The notes beneath the pieces were generated by a model. That model saw only the letters and a program-made list of their open reading frames with translations. It was not told the origin of the DNA and ran no database searches. Source: Hypholoma sublateritium FD-334 SS-4 (lineage: Eukaryota > Basidiomycota > Agaricomycetes > Agaricales > Strophariaceae). Taken from it: a DNA stretch of 64,000 nt. The translations under genes and the position numbers were made by a program. The DNA lies in contig KN817519.1 of the NCBI GenBank assembly GCA_000827495.1, forward strand, positions 264,462 through 328,461, in the 5' to 3' direction. This document shows positions 1 through 9,061 of the stretch, piece after piece; within the stretch, counting starts at the first letter, position 1; each line of letters starts with the position of its first letter.

Positions 1-1930
1 CGGTGGCAGGTGTCGCGGCTGCCGCGGTGTCACCTGCCACCGCGGCGGCGGCGCGCCACCCATCCACCCGGCCGACCTCCGAGCGCGGGTCCATGCCACC
101 ACCCGCAACGACGGCCGGCCCGGGCAAGAAGGGTGCGGAGCGCGCAGGCAGCGCCGTCCCGTCAACGGGCGCTGCGCCCACTGCCGCCAAGAAGAAGAAG
201 GAGACCAAGGTGTGCCCTGTCGCCGTCCCTGACCGCGGTGATGCTGACGACGCCCACAGACTGCTGCTGCGAAGACCAAGAATGCTGCCGTTCCACCCAC
301 GCCTGCTGCGCCCCCTGCGGCGAAGAAGGCGCGCCCGCCCGCGAAGAGCAAGAAGGCATCGAGCGCGGTCGAGTCGGCGTCGGCGACGCCGCCTGCACCG
401 GCTCGAGGGCCGAAGGGCCCCGGCACGGGTCCCGCACGGAAGACCGCGCCGTCGACGTCGCGTTCGCGATCCACGTCCGTCATGCCCGGACGAGGTGCAT
501 CCGCCGGACCGGAGAGCGACGCCGTCAGGGTGGACAAGCAGGAGGACGACGAGTCGGATGCGGGCGCGGGCGACGACGACAAGCTGTACTGCGTGTGCAA
601 GACGCGCTACGACGAGGACCGCTTCATGATCGCGTGCGACAGGTGCGCCCGCCCGCCCCGCCGTGCTGACCCCCTTTTCTGATCGTGATGGCAGGTGCGA
701 CGAGTGGTACCACACGCAGTGCGTCGCGATGCCCGACCTCGAGGTCGACCTCGTCGACCAGTTCATCTGCCCTGTCTGCATCGAAAGTGCGCCTGCCCCG
801 CGCCTGCCCGCTGCTGTCGCTGACCTTCCGCCTGCAGAGAACCCACACGCGCAGCTGCGCACGACGTACAAGACGCGCTGCCTGTACGGGCTGCGCGCGC
901 CGGACCCGGACTCGCCGCGCGCGTGCCACAAGGCGGCGCGCGGCGCGTTCTCGAAGTACTGCTCGGACGAGTGCGGCGTCAAGTACATGCAGAGCCGCGT
1001 CGACAGCTGGGCGAAGAAGGGCGGACGCCCCGAGAAGCTCTGGGAGAGCGTCAAGGGCGCGGAGAAGCGCGAGGGCGTCGTGTGCGCCGTCGAGCGCGTG
1101 GAGAGCGAGGACGAGAATGACAAGGCCGCGGATACAGACGCGGACAAGCCTAAGCCCGCGCCGAACGGGGCCGGGTGCGTCAAGATGGAGGTCGACGGCG
1201 CCGGTGCGAAGCCCGCGCGCGCAGCCGCGGCGCATCTGAAGACGCACGTCGTGCCGCCGACGAAGACAAAGGCGGAGCGCGAGACCGAGCGGCTGCGCGG
1301 CGTGCTCGACGGCGTGATCCGGCAGCGCGAGGACGTGAAGCGCGGGATGGAGGCGGTTGTGTGGCGCGAGCGCGTGCTGCAGCTCGCGGGCGCGCGCGCG
1401 GAGGCGGTCGGGCAGTGCGGGTGGGACCAGCGGCTGTGCATGGACGACCAGGAGTGGGTCGAGGCGGGCGCGAGCGTGCTCGAGAGCTACGAGGAGGCGA
1501 TGGCGCGCGAGGAGGCCGGCGAGGAGATGGAGGTCGACGGCAGCGAGGAGCAGTGGTGGTGCCCCGGGAAGCAGGTGTGCGATCGGCATCAGGGGTACGG
1601 CGGCCCGCTTGCGCTCTGCGAATGTGTTGCTGATGGCTCGTTTTCAGGTGGCTGGCGGTGCGGCTCAAGGACGTGTGCAAGGAGAAGGAGAAGGCGGAGG
1701 AGGTGCTGGCGAAGCTCACGACGCGCGAGCGCGAGCTGCGCAAGCGCATCGAGGACATTCTCGACCCGCAAACGACGAGCACCCCCGCGAACGGTGCGAA
1801 CGGGGCAGCTGACGCTGCGCCCCTCAAGAACTCGACCAAGGCCCTCAACGGGCACAGCAAGACCAAGGCGGCGGCGTCTGCCGTCGACGGCCAGAAAAAA
1901 GGCAAGAAGCGCAAGGCGCCTGCCTCTTGA
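1..1930 (+). CDS. SPP1: COMPASS (Set1) complex PHD-finger subunit, Spp1/CXXC1-like, 5' partial
   Basis: Subunit of the Set1/COMPASS histone H3K4 methyltransferase, expected in the nucleus. Exons read as about 1-209, 260-642, 695-786, 838-1594 and 1648-1930; joining them keeps one frame. A Lys/Ala/Pro-rich N-terminal part leads to a PHD finger (YCVC, then ACDRCDEWYH across the 643-694 intron, then CPVC), followed by a Cys/His-rich segment (TRCLYG, CHKAARG, YCSDECG) typical of the CXXC1/Spp1 C-terminal region, a Glu/Arg-rich coiled-coil stretch and a Lys-rich tail (GKKRKAPAS). The first-exon frame is open to the window edge; an ATG at 93 could also be the start, so the 5' end is uncertain. No CXXC zinc finger is seen, as in yeast Spp1. 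Identity is inferred from domain order. Confidence 0.8.
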
Positions 1931-2283
1931 TTTCTCATTTCTTTATTACCACGCATGATCCTTTGATGACAGTGACGATGTCGGATACCTTCCGTTTAAC
2001 ATATGTACCATTTTTCATAGACCGCCATTAAGTCTACTTTGCCATTACCCCTATCCTACACCCGCCATATTCAATACGTTTTGTCGTTTTTCGTTTTCTT
2101 GCAATGTCGCATTTTTTGGTGTCCCGCATTCGCACACCCTGGCGCCCCAGGCCGCGCCCGTCGTGTAGCTCACATAGGCCGTTTTGCAAGTGATAACTTG
2201 TGTGTATAGATAATATTTTACAATCGGGGGCTCCGAGCAGTGGCGGCGCTGAAAAAAAATCCTACGGGCGTGCCGGTGGTGCA

Positions 2284-2864
2284 TCAGTAGCCATCGCCCT
2301 CGCCGCCCTCCTTGCAGAAGCCCTTCTGCTCGTACAGGATCTGCGACTTGATCTCCTCGCGCTCCTTTTTCGCCTCGGCCTCGGCGCGGTGGAAGTCGAC
2401 GAGCTTGTCGTAGGCGACCTGCTTCAGCGGGACGTCGTCCTCGCGGTCGAGGTCCTACAGGGGCGGGTGAGGACACGGGCAGGTGGGGCGCGGGCAGACG
2501 CACGATCTCGCCGAGCAGCACGACGTTCTCGCCGCGGATGAGGTAGAGCCCGTGCCAGCTCTCCGCGAAGGCGCTGCCGTGGTATATCCGCTCGACGGTG
2601 TCCTCGAGGACGAGGTTCGCTGCGATATGTCAGCAGGTGCAGGCTGTGCTGGGGCAGGGCGCGCACCGAACTGGTCGTACGAGCGCAGGACGCCGTGGAG
2701 CTTGCGGCCGTCGCGGAGGATCACGAGCATCTTTCCTGGGCGGGGCGCAGGCGCAGCGGGTGCAAGGGCTGCTCAGGACGGAACGGGCGATGAGATTGGG
2801 CAGACGTACTGTCCACGCAATCGACGAGCGAGCCGGAGGTTGTGAACGGGATTAGCGAGTCCAT
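2284..2864 (-). CDS. LSM1: U6 snRNA-associated Sm-like protein LSm1
   Basis: Part of the cytoplasmic LSm1-7 ring that binds oligoadenylated mRNA and promotes decapping and 5'-3' decay. Four exons on the minus strand: 2810-2864, 2667-2735, 2504-2619 and 2284-2454, with canonical GT-AG introns of 74, 47 and 49 bases. The spliced protein begins MDSLIPFTTSGSLVDC, then has the Sm1 motif (LRDGRKLHGVLRSYDQF, ANLVLEDTVERI) and Sm2 motif (LIRGENVVLLGEID), and ends in the charged helix characteristic of LSm1. The length of about 115 residues fits the family. It is transcribed away from the tRNA-Ser gene 100 bases upstream. Confidence 0.9.
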
Positions 2865-2963
2865 GGAGGCGGCGAGCAGCGGGGAGCGCAGAGACAGTGG
2901 CGGACGACAGGTGCCCTGCCCGCCGGCGCACTATGGTGCCCGTCCGCGTGACCGCTCATGCGA

Positions 2964-3054
2964 GCTGGAATGGCCGAGTCGTTAAGGCGAGTGATTTGAA
3001 TTTCTCACTATCACTTGGTGTTTCACCGCGTAGGTTCAAATCCTGCTTCCAGCG
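2964..3054 (+). tRNA. tRNA-Ser(UGA): tRNA-Ser (UGA anticodon) with a 9-base intron
   Basis: The acceptor stem pairs GCTGGAA (2964-2970) with TTCCAGC (3047-3053). The D stem is GCC/GGC and box A reads TGGCCGAGTCG. The anticodon stem AGTGA (2990-2994) pairs with TCACT (3011-3015), leaving anticodon TGA at 2997-2999 and a 9-base intron just 3' of base 37 (3001-3009, or shifted by one). The long variable arm GGTG/CACC marks a class II tRNA such as serine. The T arm GTAGG/CCTGC carries box B GGTTCAAATCC. A T run at 3058-3062 is a plausible Pol III terminator. Pairing with the first TCACT instead would give a 10-base loop, which is less likely. Confidence 0.9.
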
Positions 3055-3084
3055 AATCTTTTTGCTCTCAATGTCTATATACAC

Positions 3085-3522
3085 TCAAGCCGTCGTCGTC
3101 TGTCCCGGGTACTCCCACTGCCCTGGCTCCGCCTTTTCCACCAATGGCTCCCACCTAGACGCGTGTGAGACGCAGGCACGAGTACAGAACAAGGCGGCTC
3201 ACGCTTTCCATTCCACCATGTTGGCGGCTAGCTTGAGTTCGTCTGACGCAATGTCCAGTGACTCCTCGATGTGGCCCTCCTTGAGCAGTGTCTCTGCGGC
3301 GCCGACGTCGCCGTTGGCGAGCTTGAGCGAGTTGAGTTTGTTGCGCACGAGTGCCTCCACGCCCTGGCGGTAGACGGATGTTTGCGGGATGCTGGTGAGC
3401 GCGACGAGCGTCGCCTCGTAGGTCTGCGCGAGCTCGGGGAGGGGGTTCGGGTGGACGCTGAGGCCGTGGATGCCCGTCGTCCTCTTCGCGGCGCTGAGCA
3501 GGGGGCGGGTGAGGCGGAACAT
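3085..3522 (-). CDS. NDUFA5: NADH:ubiquinone oxidoreductase subunit NDUFA5 (B13)
   Basis: Accessory subunit of the peripheral arm of mitochondrial complex I. Two exons: 3203-3522 and 3085-3154, with a GT-AG intron at 3155-3202. Without splicing the protein would end at EWKA; splicing restores the conserved continuation EWKAWEPLVEKAEPGQWEYP, which supports the intron. The N-terminus MFRLTRPLLSAAKRTTGIHG is basic and matches the conserved TTGI-GL start of the family. The middle (PQTSVYRQGVEALVRNKL) and the Glu-rich helix (EEGHIEE-like) also fit. The length of about 130 residues is normal. It is divergent with bL32m, with 88 bases between start codons, and tail to tail with the tRNA gene. Confidence 0.88.
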
Positions 3523-3610
3523 GGGGGCGGAGTTGAAGTGCGTGCGGGCGGCGGTCACGGCGCTGGATACGCGTGGCGGAGTGTGAATTTTAATTTCTCG
3601 CTCTCCCGCC
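3523..3610. promoter_or_regulatory. Shared divergent promoter of NDUFA5 and bL32m
   Basis: Only 88 bases separate the start codons of two genes that both encode mitochondrial proteins. Both 5' leaders and any core promoter must lie here or overlap the coding ends. I see no clear TATA box. Co-regulation is an inference from the arrangement. Confidence 0.5.
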
Positions 3611-3996
3611 ATGGCCGCCCTCGCGCTCGGACGCTCGCTGCCCTCGCTGCTGCCCCAATGGTCTGCCCCGGCCTTCCTCTCCGGCCTCTCGCTGTCCATG
3701 CCGTCCCTCCAGCCCCTCCTCGATCTCTTCCCGCCCTTCCTCCTCGCCGTCCCAAAGTCCAAGACGTCCCACTCGCGCAAGGCCATGCGCAGCGCGAACA
3801 AGGGCCTCAAGGACAAGCAGAGTACGCCCTACTGCCCTCTGGAAATGCGCCTGCTGACCTCTAGCCAGACATCACGAACTGCGCGGGCTGCGGCTCCGTC
3901 AAGCTCGCGCACCACATCTGCCCCAACTGCTACAGCCAGGTCACGCGCCAGTGGAAGGCGAAGAACAGGCAGAGCGACATCCCCGACTTTTCATAG
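3611..3996 (+). CDS. MRPL32: Mitochondrial large-subunit ribosomal protein bL32m
   Basis: Structural protein of the mitochondrial ribosome. Two exons, 3611-3821 and 3869-3996, with an intron at 3822-3868. The N-terminal half is hydrophobic and poor in acidic residues, as expected of a matrix-targeting presequence, followed by the mature start VPKSKTSHSRKAMRSANKGL, the hallmark of bL32. The second exon supplies the zinc-binding pairs CAGC and CPNC and ends RQWKAKNRQSDIPDFS. About 112 residues in all. It is divergent with NDUFA5. Confidence 0.88.
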
Positions 3997-4312
3997 CTGT
4001 AGGGTCAGTACTGTCCCGTCGTCTTCGACTAGTCGCTTACTCTGCGCACAGACCCCATGTTCCAGCGCAAAAGTATCCGGCGTGCCGAACCGCACTTCCG
4101 TACTGCCCCTTCCGAGCCCGCCCCGCATATGTCATATCTTTCCCGCGGGCATCGTGCAAGGCGTCCGTACGCGGCCAATATATGTACTTTATTACGAGGA
4201 ATTTATCTAATTCGCACGGATCTGAGCCGCGGTTTCCTCTCATGGGAATAAGTATATCCAGCGTGCTTACAAGCGCGGCGGCATTCCGCATCGTTCTTTC
4301 TCCCGACCACCA

Positions 4313-6016
4313 ATGCTCTCCTCGCGCGTCCTCAAGCGCACCTTCTACCCCCCTCTCTCCCGTGCGGCGAGCTCAGCCACACGCCCGCGGGGCCTGGCTG
4401 CCATTCTTGAGAAGCACCCCGACGATGTGGTCATCACATTCGCGAAGCGCACTGCCGTGGGGCGCGCGAGGAAGGGCCAGCTCAAGGACACCCCCGTCGA
4501 CGAGATGCTGCACGCTCTCTTCAAGGTCGTACCCCCGTTGCCCATGATGCTACCGCCACTCACAGCCAACAGGCCACACTCGCGGAGACCAAGCTCGACC
4601 CGGCGAAGATAGACGACATCTGCGTCGGTGAGTGTGTACACTGAATGTGCGCTCGCATGCTGATCCTGCCCGCGCCGCATCCAGCGACTTGCCACCCACC
4701 GTCGCCGCTATACCTCTCGCGCGCCGCCGCTCTCGCTGCAGGCATCCCTGCGACAGTACCCATCTCCACTGTGAACCGCCTGTGCTCGTCGGGCCTCATG
4801 GCCATCCGCGGCATCGCGCACGCTATCCAGGCCGGCGAGACGGAGCTCGGGATCGCCGCCGGCGCAGAGAGTATGAGCCTCAAGTCAGCTTTCCCTCCAC
4901 GACTTGTATTTTTAGTGCGCTCACGCCTATATTTGTGCTTCCCGTGTGCTGCAGCCCCCGCCCGACGCCCGAGGTCGTAGCTGCTGTCTCTGAGCACCCG
5001 CAGGCGTACGACTGCATGCAGGCAAATATACATATCGTCTCTGCCTGCCGCGCGCGCGCTGACTGCCCTTTCTCAGCCCATGGGCTGGACGTCGGAGATG
5101 GTCGCGCAGACGTACAAAGTATCGCGCGAGACCCAGGACGACTACGCGTTCATCTCGCACAGTCGGGCGAACAAGGCACGTCGCGTCCACTCCCTCCATC
5201 TATCCATGACCAATTAACACTGCGCGCGTCTGCAGTCCGTCGCCAACGGGATCTTCGCGGACGAGATCATCCCCGTCGAGCTGCGCGGGAAGGTCGTCTC
5301 CGTCGACGACACCGTGCGGCTCGGCGTGACGCGCGAGGGCCTCGCGGCGCTCAAGCCCGCGTTCCCGCAGTGGGGCGAGGCGTCGACGACCGCGGGCAAC
5401 GCGAGCGGCGTCGGCGATGGCGCGGGGCTGTGCATCATGACGACGCGCGCGCGCGCGGAGGCGGAGGGCATGCCCGTGCTTGGGAAGTACGTCACGTCCT
5501 CGGTCGTCGGCGTGGACCCGAAGTACATGGGCATCTCGCCGATATACGCGATCCCGAAGGCGCTTGAGCAGGTGGGGCTGAGCAAGGAGGACGTCGATGT
5601 GTATGAGGTGCGTCCGCGGGGCTTTGTGCAAGGGAAGTGCTGACGCGTGTCCTTGGTAGATCAACGAGGCTTTCGCGTCGCAGTTCGCGTACTGTGTCGA
5701 GCAGCTGGGCGTGCCCATCGAGAAGATAAATCCCAAGTAAGCGCGGATATTTATCGTCACGCGCACCGACGCTGACGTTAGGCGCAGTGGAGGCGCGATA
5801 GCGATATCCCACCCCCTGGCTATGAGTGCGTCTCGTGTGTAATCCACCCTTGAAAATTAGGCGCTAACGTATTACTGGATATTAGCTGGCGTCCGCCAAC
5901 TGGTGACTGGGTTGGCCGAGTTGAGGAGGCAAAATGGGCGCATCTTGTGCACGAGCATGTGCATAGGAAGCGGCATGGGCGCGGCGGGAATCTTCGTGAA
6001 CGAGGTCACCCACTGA
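4313..6016 (+). CDS. 3-ketoacyl-CoA thiolase (acetyl-CoA C-acyltransferase)
   Basis: Catalyses the last step of fatty-acid beta-oxidation, cleaving 3-ketoacyl-CoA to acetyl-CoA and a shortened acyl-CoA. Nine exons; introns at 4526-4572, 4628-4684, 4884-4954, 5022-5076, 5176-5235, 5608-5659, 5737-5787 and 5826-5885. The acyl-enzyme cysteine is in NRLCSSGLMA, with EINEAFASQ, the NPNGGAIAISHPLA loop bearing the catalytic His, and the second cysteine in SMCIGSGMGAAGIF. Two introns (5022, 5176) start with GC instead of GT. The usual GHPLG around the His reads SHPLA here. The sequence is closest to Pot1/ACAA1-type enzymes, but the N-terminus (MLSSRVLKRTF...) lacks an evident PTS2 and looks like a basic mitochondrial presequence, so location is unsettled. 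Confidence 0.85.
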
Positions 6017-6829
6017 ACTATCGTGTAGGACGTGTATTTATGAGCATGGAATATATTGCCTGAATCCAATTAGTGAAAGGCGGGCGTGCACGTCAGCTTG
6101 ATTGGAAGGTCGAATGACGTTGCGAGCACAGCGCACGCTAAACTCGGGCTACAGGAGCGGCGAGAAAACCCATACATAGCGAGCGTCATAAACACAGAAG
6201 TCGGACATCGAAGACAGTGATATTCCATGACATGGCAGTAGACAAGAAAGGAGATATATTGCGTGTTTATTGACAAGGAACAGAACAGCAGTACATATGG
6301 TTGTGGGATCTGGCAACAAGTCCAATACCTGAAAAAAGTTAAGTTAGCTGAAGAACACAAAATTATTTCGCGAACAAATGAATCCTCAGAAAGTCATTGA
6401 TGTCATTAAACCGCCGTACGAATACGACGGAATAAATCGACTAAGAGGTGCCATATGGTTGAGATATATTACAACACTCGTCACAGAAAACAGATAGAAC
6501 AGAGCACGAAATAAAGAACAGGATACGAACCTTGAATGAATGTCTTGCTTCCACGATACCGGCGTCATGAGATAAAGCTTGCGGACACGCGCCACGGCGC
6601 AGAACGACGAGCAAGCAGGAAGAAACCGGCGCCGATTTATATACGAACCTCTCATCACGTGCCCGGCAAAGAGCGAAGTTAACTGTGTAGCTATCAAGCC
6701 ACCCGATCTCATTGGCTCCCGCGCTATCGGCCCCGTCCTCGACACACTCCCCAGCAAGGTACGAATTATTGCCCCGTCGTCGCCCGCCCCGTCGCTCACG
6801 TTATATCCCTGTACAGGTAATCTGTAAAA
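6017..6829. other. Intergenic region upstream of uS3, with possible 5' UTR intron
   Basis: No convincing gene. A TATATA stretch near 6637 could serve a promoter. A GT...AG segment at 6759-6816 (AAG|gtacga to tgtacag) has the size of a local intron and lies just before the uS3 start, so the uS3 leader may be spliced, as is common for ribosomal protein genes. Open frames on the minus strand here look like chance. Confidence 0.4.
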
Positions 6830-7773
6830 ATGTCGGCTCAAATCAGCAAAAAGAGAAAGTTCGTGGCCGACGGTGTCTTCCGCGCCGAACTCAACGAATT
6901 CTTCACCCGCGAGCTGGCGGAGGAGGGCTACTCGGGCTGCGACGTCCGTGTGACCCACGCGCGCACTGAGGTCGGTCGATTTTTCGGCGTGTTTTGGGTC
7001 CGTTTTTGAGGCGCGAAAATCAGATCATCATCCGTGCCACCCACACCCAGGAGGTCCTCGGCGAGAAGGGCCGCCGCATCCGCGAGCTCACCGCGCTCGT
7101 CCAGAAGCGTTTCAAGTTCCCCGAGAACTCGCTTGAGCTCTACGCCGAGAAGGTTCAGTACCGTGGTCTCTCCGCGATCGCCCAGTGCGAGAGCTTGAGG
7201 TACAAGCTCCTCGGCGGCCTTGCCGTCCGTCGGTACGTGCTGCGAATGTGCGCTCCAGCGCGTGTGTGCTGACCTCGAATTAAAGCGCTTGCTACGGTGT
7301 CCTCCGCTTCGTCATGGAGTCCGGCGCCAAGGGTTGCGAAGTTGTCGTCTCCGGAAAGATTCGTGCTGCCCGTGCCAAGTCGATGAAGTTCACCGATGGA
7401 TTCATGATCCACTCCGGTCAACCCGCCCGTGACTTCGTTGACTACGCCGTCCGCCACGTCCTGCTTCGCCAGGGTGTCCTCGGAATCAAAGTCAAGATGT
7501 GCGTTATTTCGCGATGCCAATGGATGCGTTGATTGACCCATATTTTAGCATGAAGGCATACGATCCCGAGGGCCAGCTCGGTCCCCGCAACCCCCTCCCC
7601 GATTCCGTCCAAATCCTCGAACCCCCCGTCGACAAAATCGTCTCCGAGCCTTCATCGGAGCAGCGCGAGCCCGCTGTTCCCGTGGCTGCCGTTGCCCCCG
7701 TGTCTGAGGAGTTCGCGACTGCTGACGCCGGATACCAACAACCGGAGGCGTATGCTGAGCAACCTGTATTCTG
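6830..7773 (+). CDS. RPS3: 40S ribosomal protein S3 (uS3)
   Basis: Component of the mRNA entry channel of the small ribosomal subunit. Four exons: 6830-6970, 7024-7232, 7286-7498 and 7549-7773. It begins [20 protein letters not shown], contains the KH domain with the GXXG loop ([10 protein letters not shown]), and the C-terminal uS3 domain ([30 protein letters not shown]-like [15 protein letters not shown]). The tail after about residue 215 is rich in Glu, Ala and Pro and variable in the family. The ATG context AAAAATGTC and the position match known uS3 starts. Confidence 0.95.
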
Positions 7774-9061
7774 ATCTGTTATCATGTTTTTCTTTGACGA
7801 TTACTACAATGCATGTGCTAGCATTTGGAATTCATCGCACGATGATGTACTTTTATGTGTGAATTTAAGGTCAAGCAGACAATATCTAGTACAAGATGAG
7901 CGTGTTGATACCCATACGGCAGACAGACTATTGTATACAGATAAAGTCAAAGCAGTGTATCATCTTGTGTATCGCATGAAACGAAGGGGTGGATTTGTAC
8001 CAGAAGGAAGTGGACGAATGTCAACAAGAGAATGGACGGCAGAGCAAAGGACCGGACGACATAGGTTTGTGTACTGACGAGTCACGACAAAGCGCGCGAT
8101 CAAGGTGAATGCATAGTCCTCTGATCGGCGAGAAAAGTTCAAACAATCATCATAATATAATAAAGCGACAGCTTTCTCACGGCTTAGTCACAAACAACGT
8201 GGCGTTTTTCTCACATCTTGCGCGCGAAGTCGAGAGGTCGCATTCACTCGAAGCTCCTCTCTTCGTCCCCATCGTCTCTGTTCTCATCTCTCACAATAAT
8301 TTGGTATGTGTGCAAATTTCACATTTTCCGCATCTTTTTTTCTTACTTGAAAATTGACATCGGAAACAGCTCTACAGGAACGGGTAACGTAGAGCTCTAC
8401 TTACAATCGAAATCTGAATCCCCCTCCCACGCGCCCATATCGTCGTATGCTGGCGCGCAGAGCTGAGCCCCCGTGCGAAGCACGGGTCGGCGGCTCGTAT
8501 GATTAGATTGTATAGCTTATGTCTATGGTCGCAATCATCGAATGGGCGAAACTTCGGTGGACGGACGGCATCAATGAATGAACATAAAATGGTTTGATAT
8601 TTTCTGTGTCCTCCGTGAGGTCGTCTCTGTTCGGCGACATTGGAACACTTCTGCCAGTGGGACTCCCATCGGTACGAATTTGCACTTTCTCTTCCCGGGA
8701 AAATTTGTAGTTCTCGAGGCTTTCGCCCTCCCACTGTCTAGGTTGAAACATCGTTTTCGTTCTGTGTAAGTGGTCGCCGCTGGTATTATCCCATGATAAT
8801 TGACTATCACTCAAACTACAGCGAGAGGTCGAATAGGCAATGCCCAGATAACTACACATTTCCTGCATTGATGATCGCATATGATGTCGATTCATGCCAT
8901 CTAGAACTTCAACCAAGCAACTATATTTCCAAAGTTGTAGAAAAAAACATCAATAAATGGAAATCGACGAACAAGCCGAGACTGGTGTACAAGGTGCGTA
9001 TGATTTTATTACACTGCGAAACATAAGTGCTTGCTATGGCCCGGCCAAAATGCGACCAAGA
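7774..9061. other. Intergenic region between uS3 and the caspase-like gene
   Basis: About 1.3 kb lying downstream of both flanking genes. I see no gene with recognisable protein features. The only notable structure is the GC-rich hairpin at 8465-8496, listed separately. Confidence 0.5.
8465..8496. repeat. GC-rich inverted repeat, Helitron-end-like hairpin
   Basis: CCCGTGC (8470-8476), loop GAA, GCACGGG (8480-8486), with an outer stem GAGCC (8465-8469) pairing GGCTC (8492-8496) across a five-base bulge. Seven plus five base pairs stand out in AT-rich surroundings. Hairpins with this kind of core occur near the 3' ends of Helitron transposons, but I see no adjacent CTRR end and no Rep/helicase coding, so this may be a relic or an unrelated RNA hairpin. 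Confidence 0.4.

Noticed and set aside
624..1956. Long minus-strand open frames opposite the Spp1-like gene
   Set aside because: They are Arg/Leu/Ala-rich shadows created by the high GC content of the plus-strand codons; the plus strand encodes clear PHD motifs.
6386..6958. Minus-strand open frame of 190 codons overlapping the uS3 start
   Set aside because: It crosses the uS3 promoter and first exon and has no family features; the plus-strand gene is certain.
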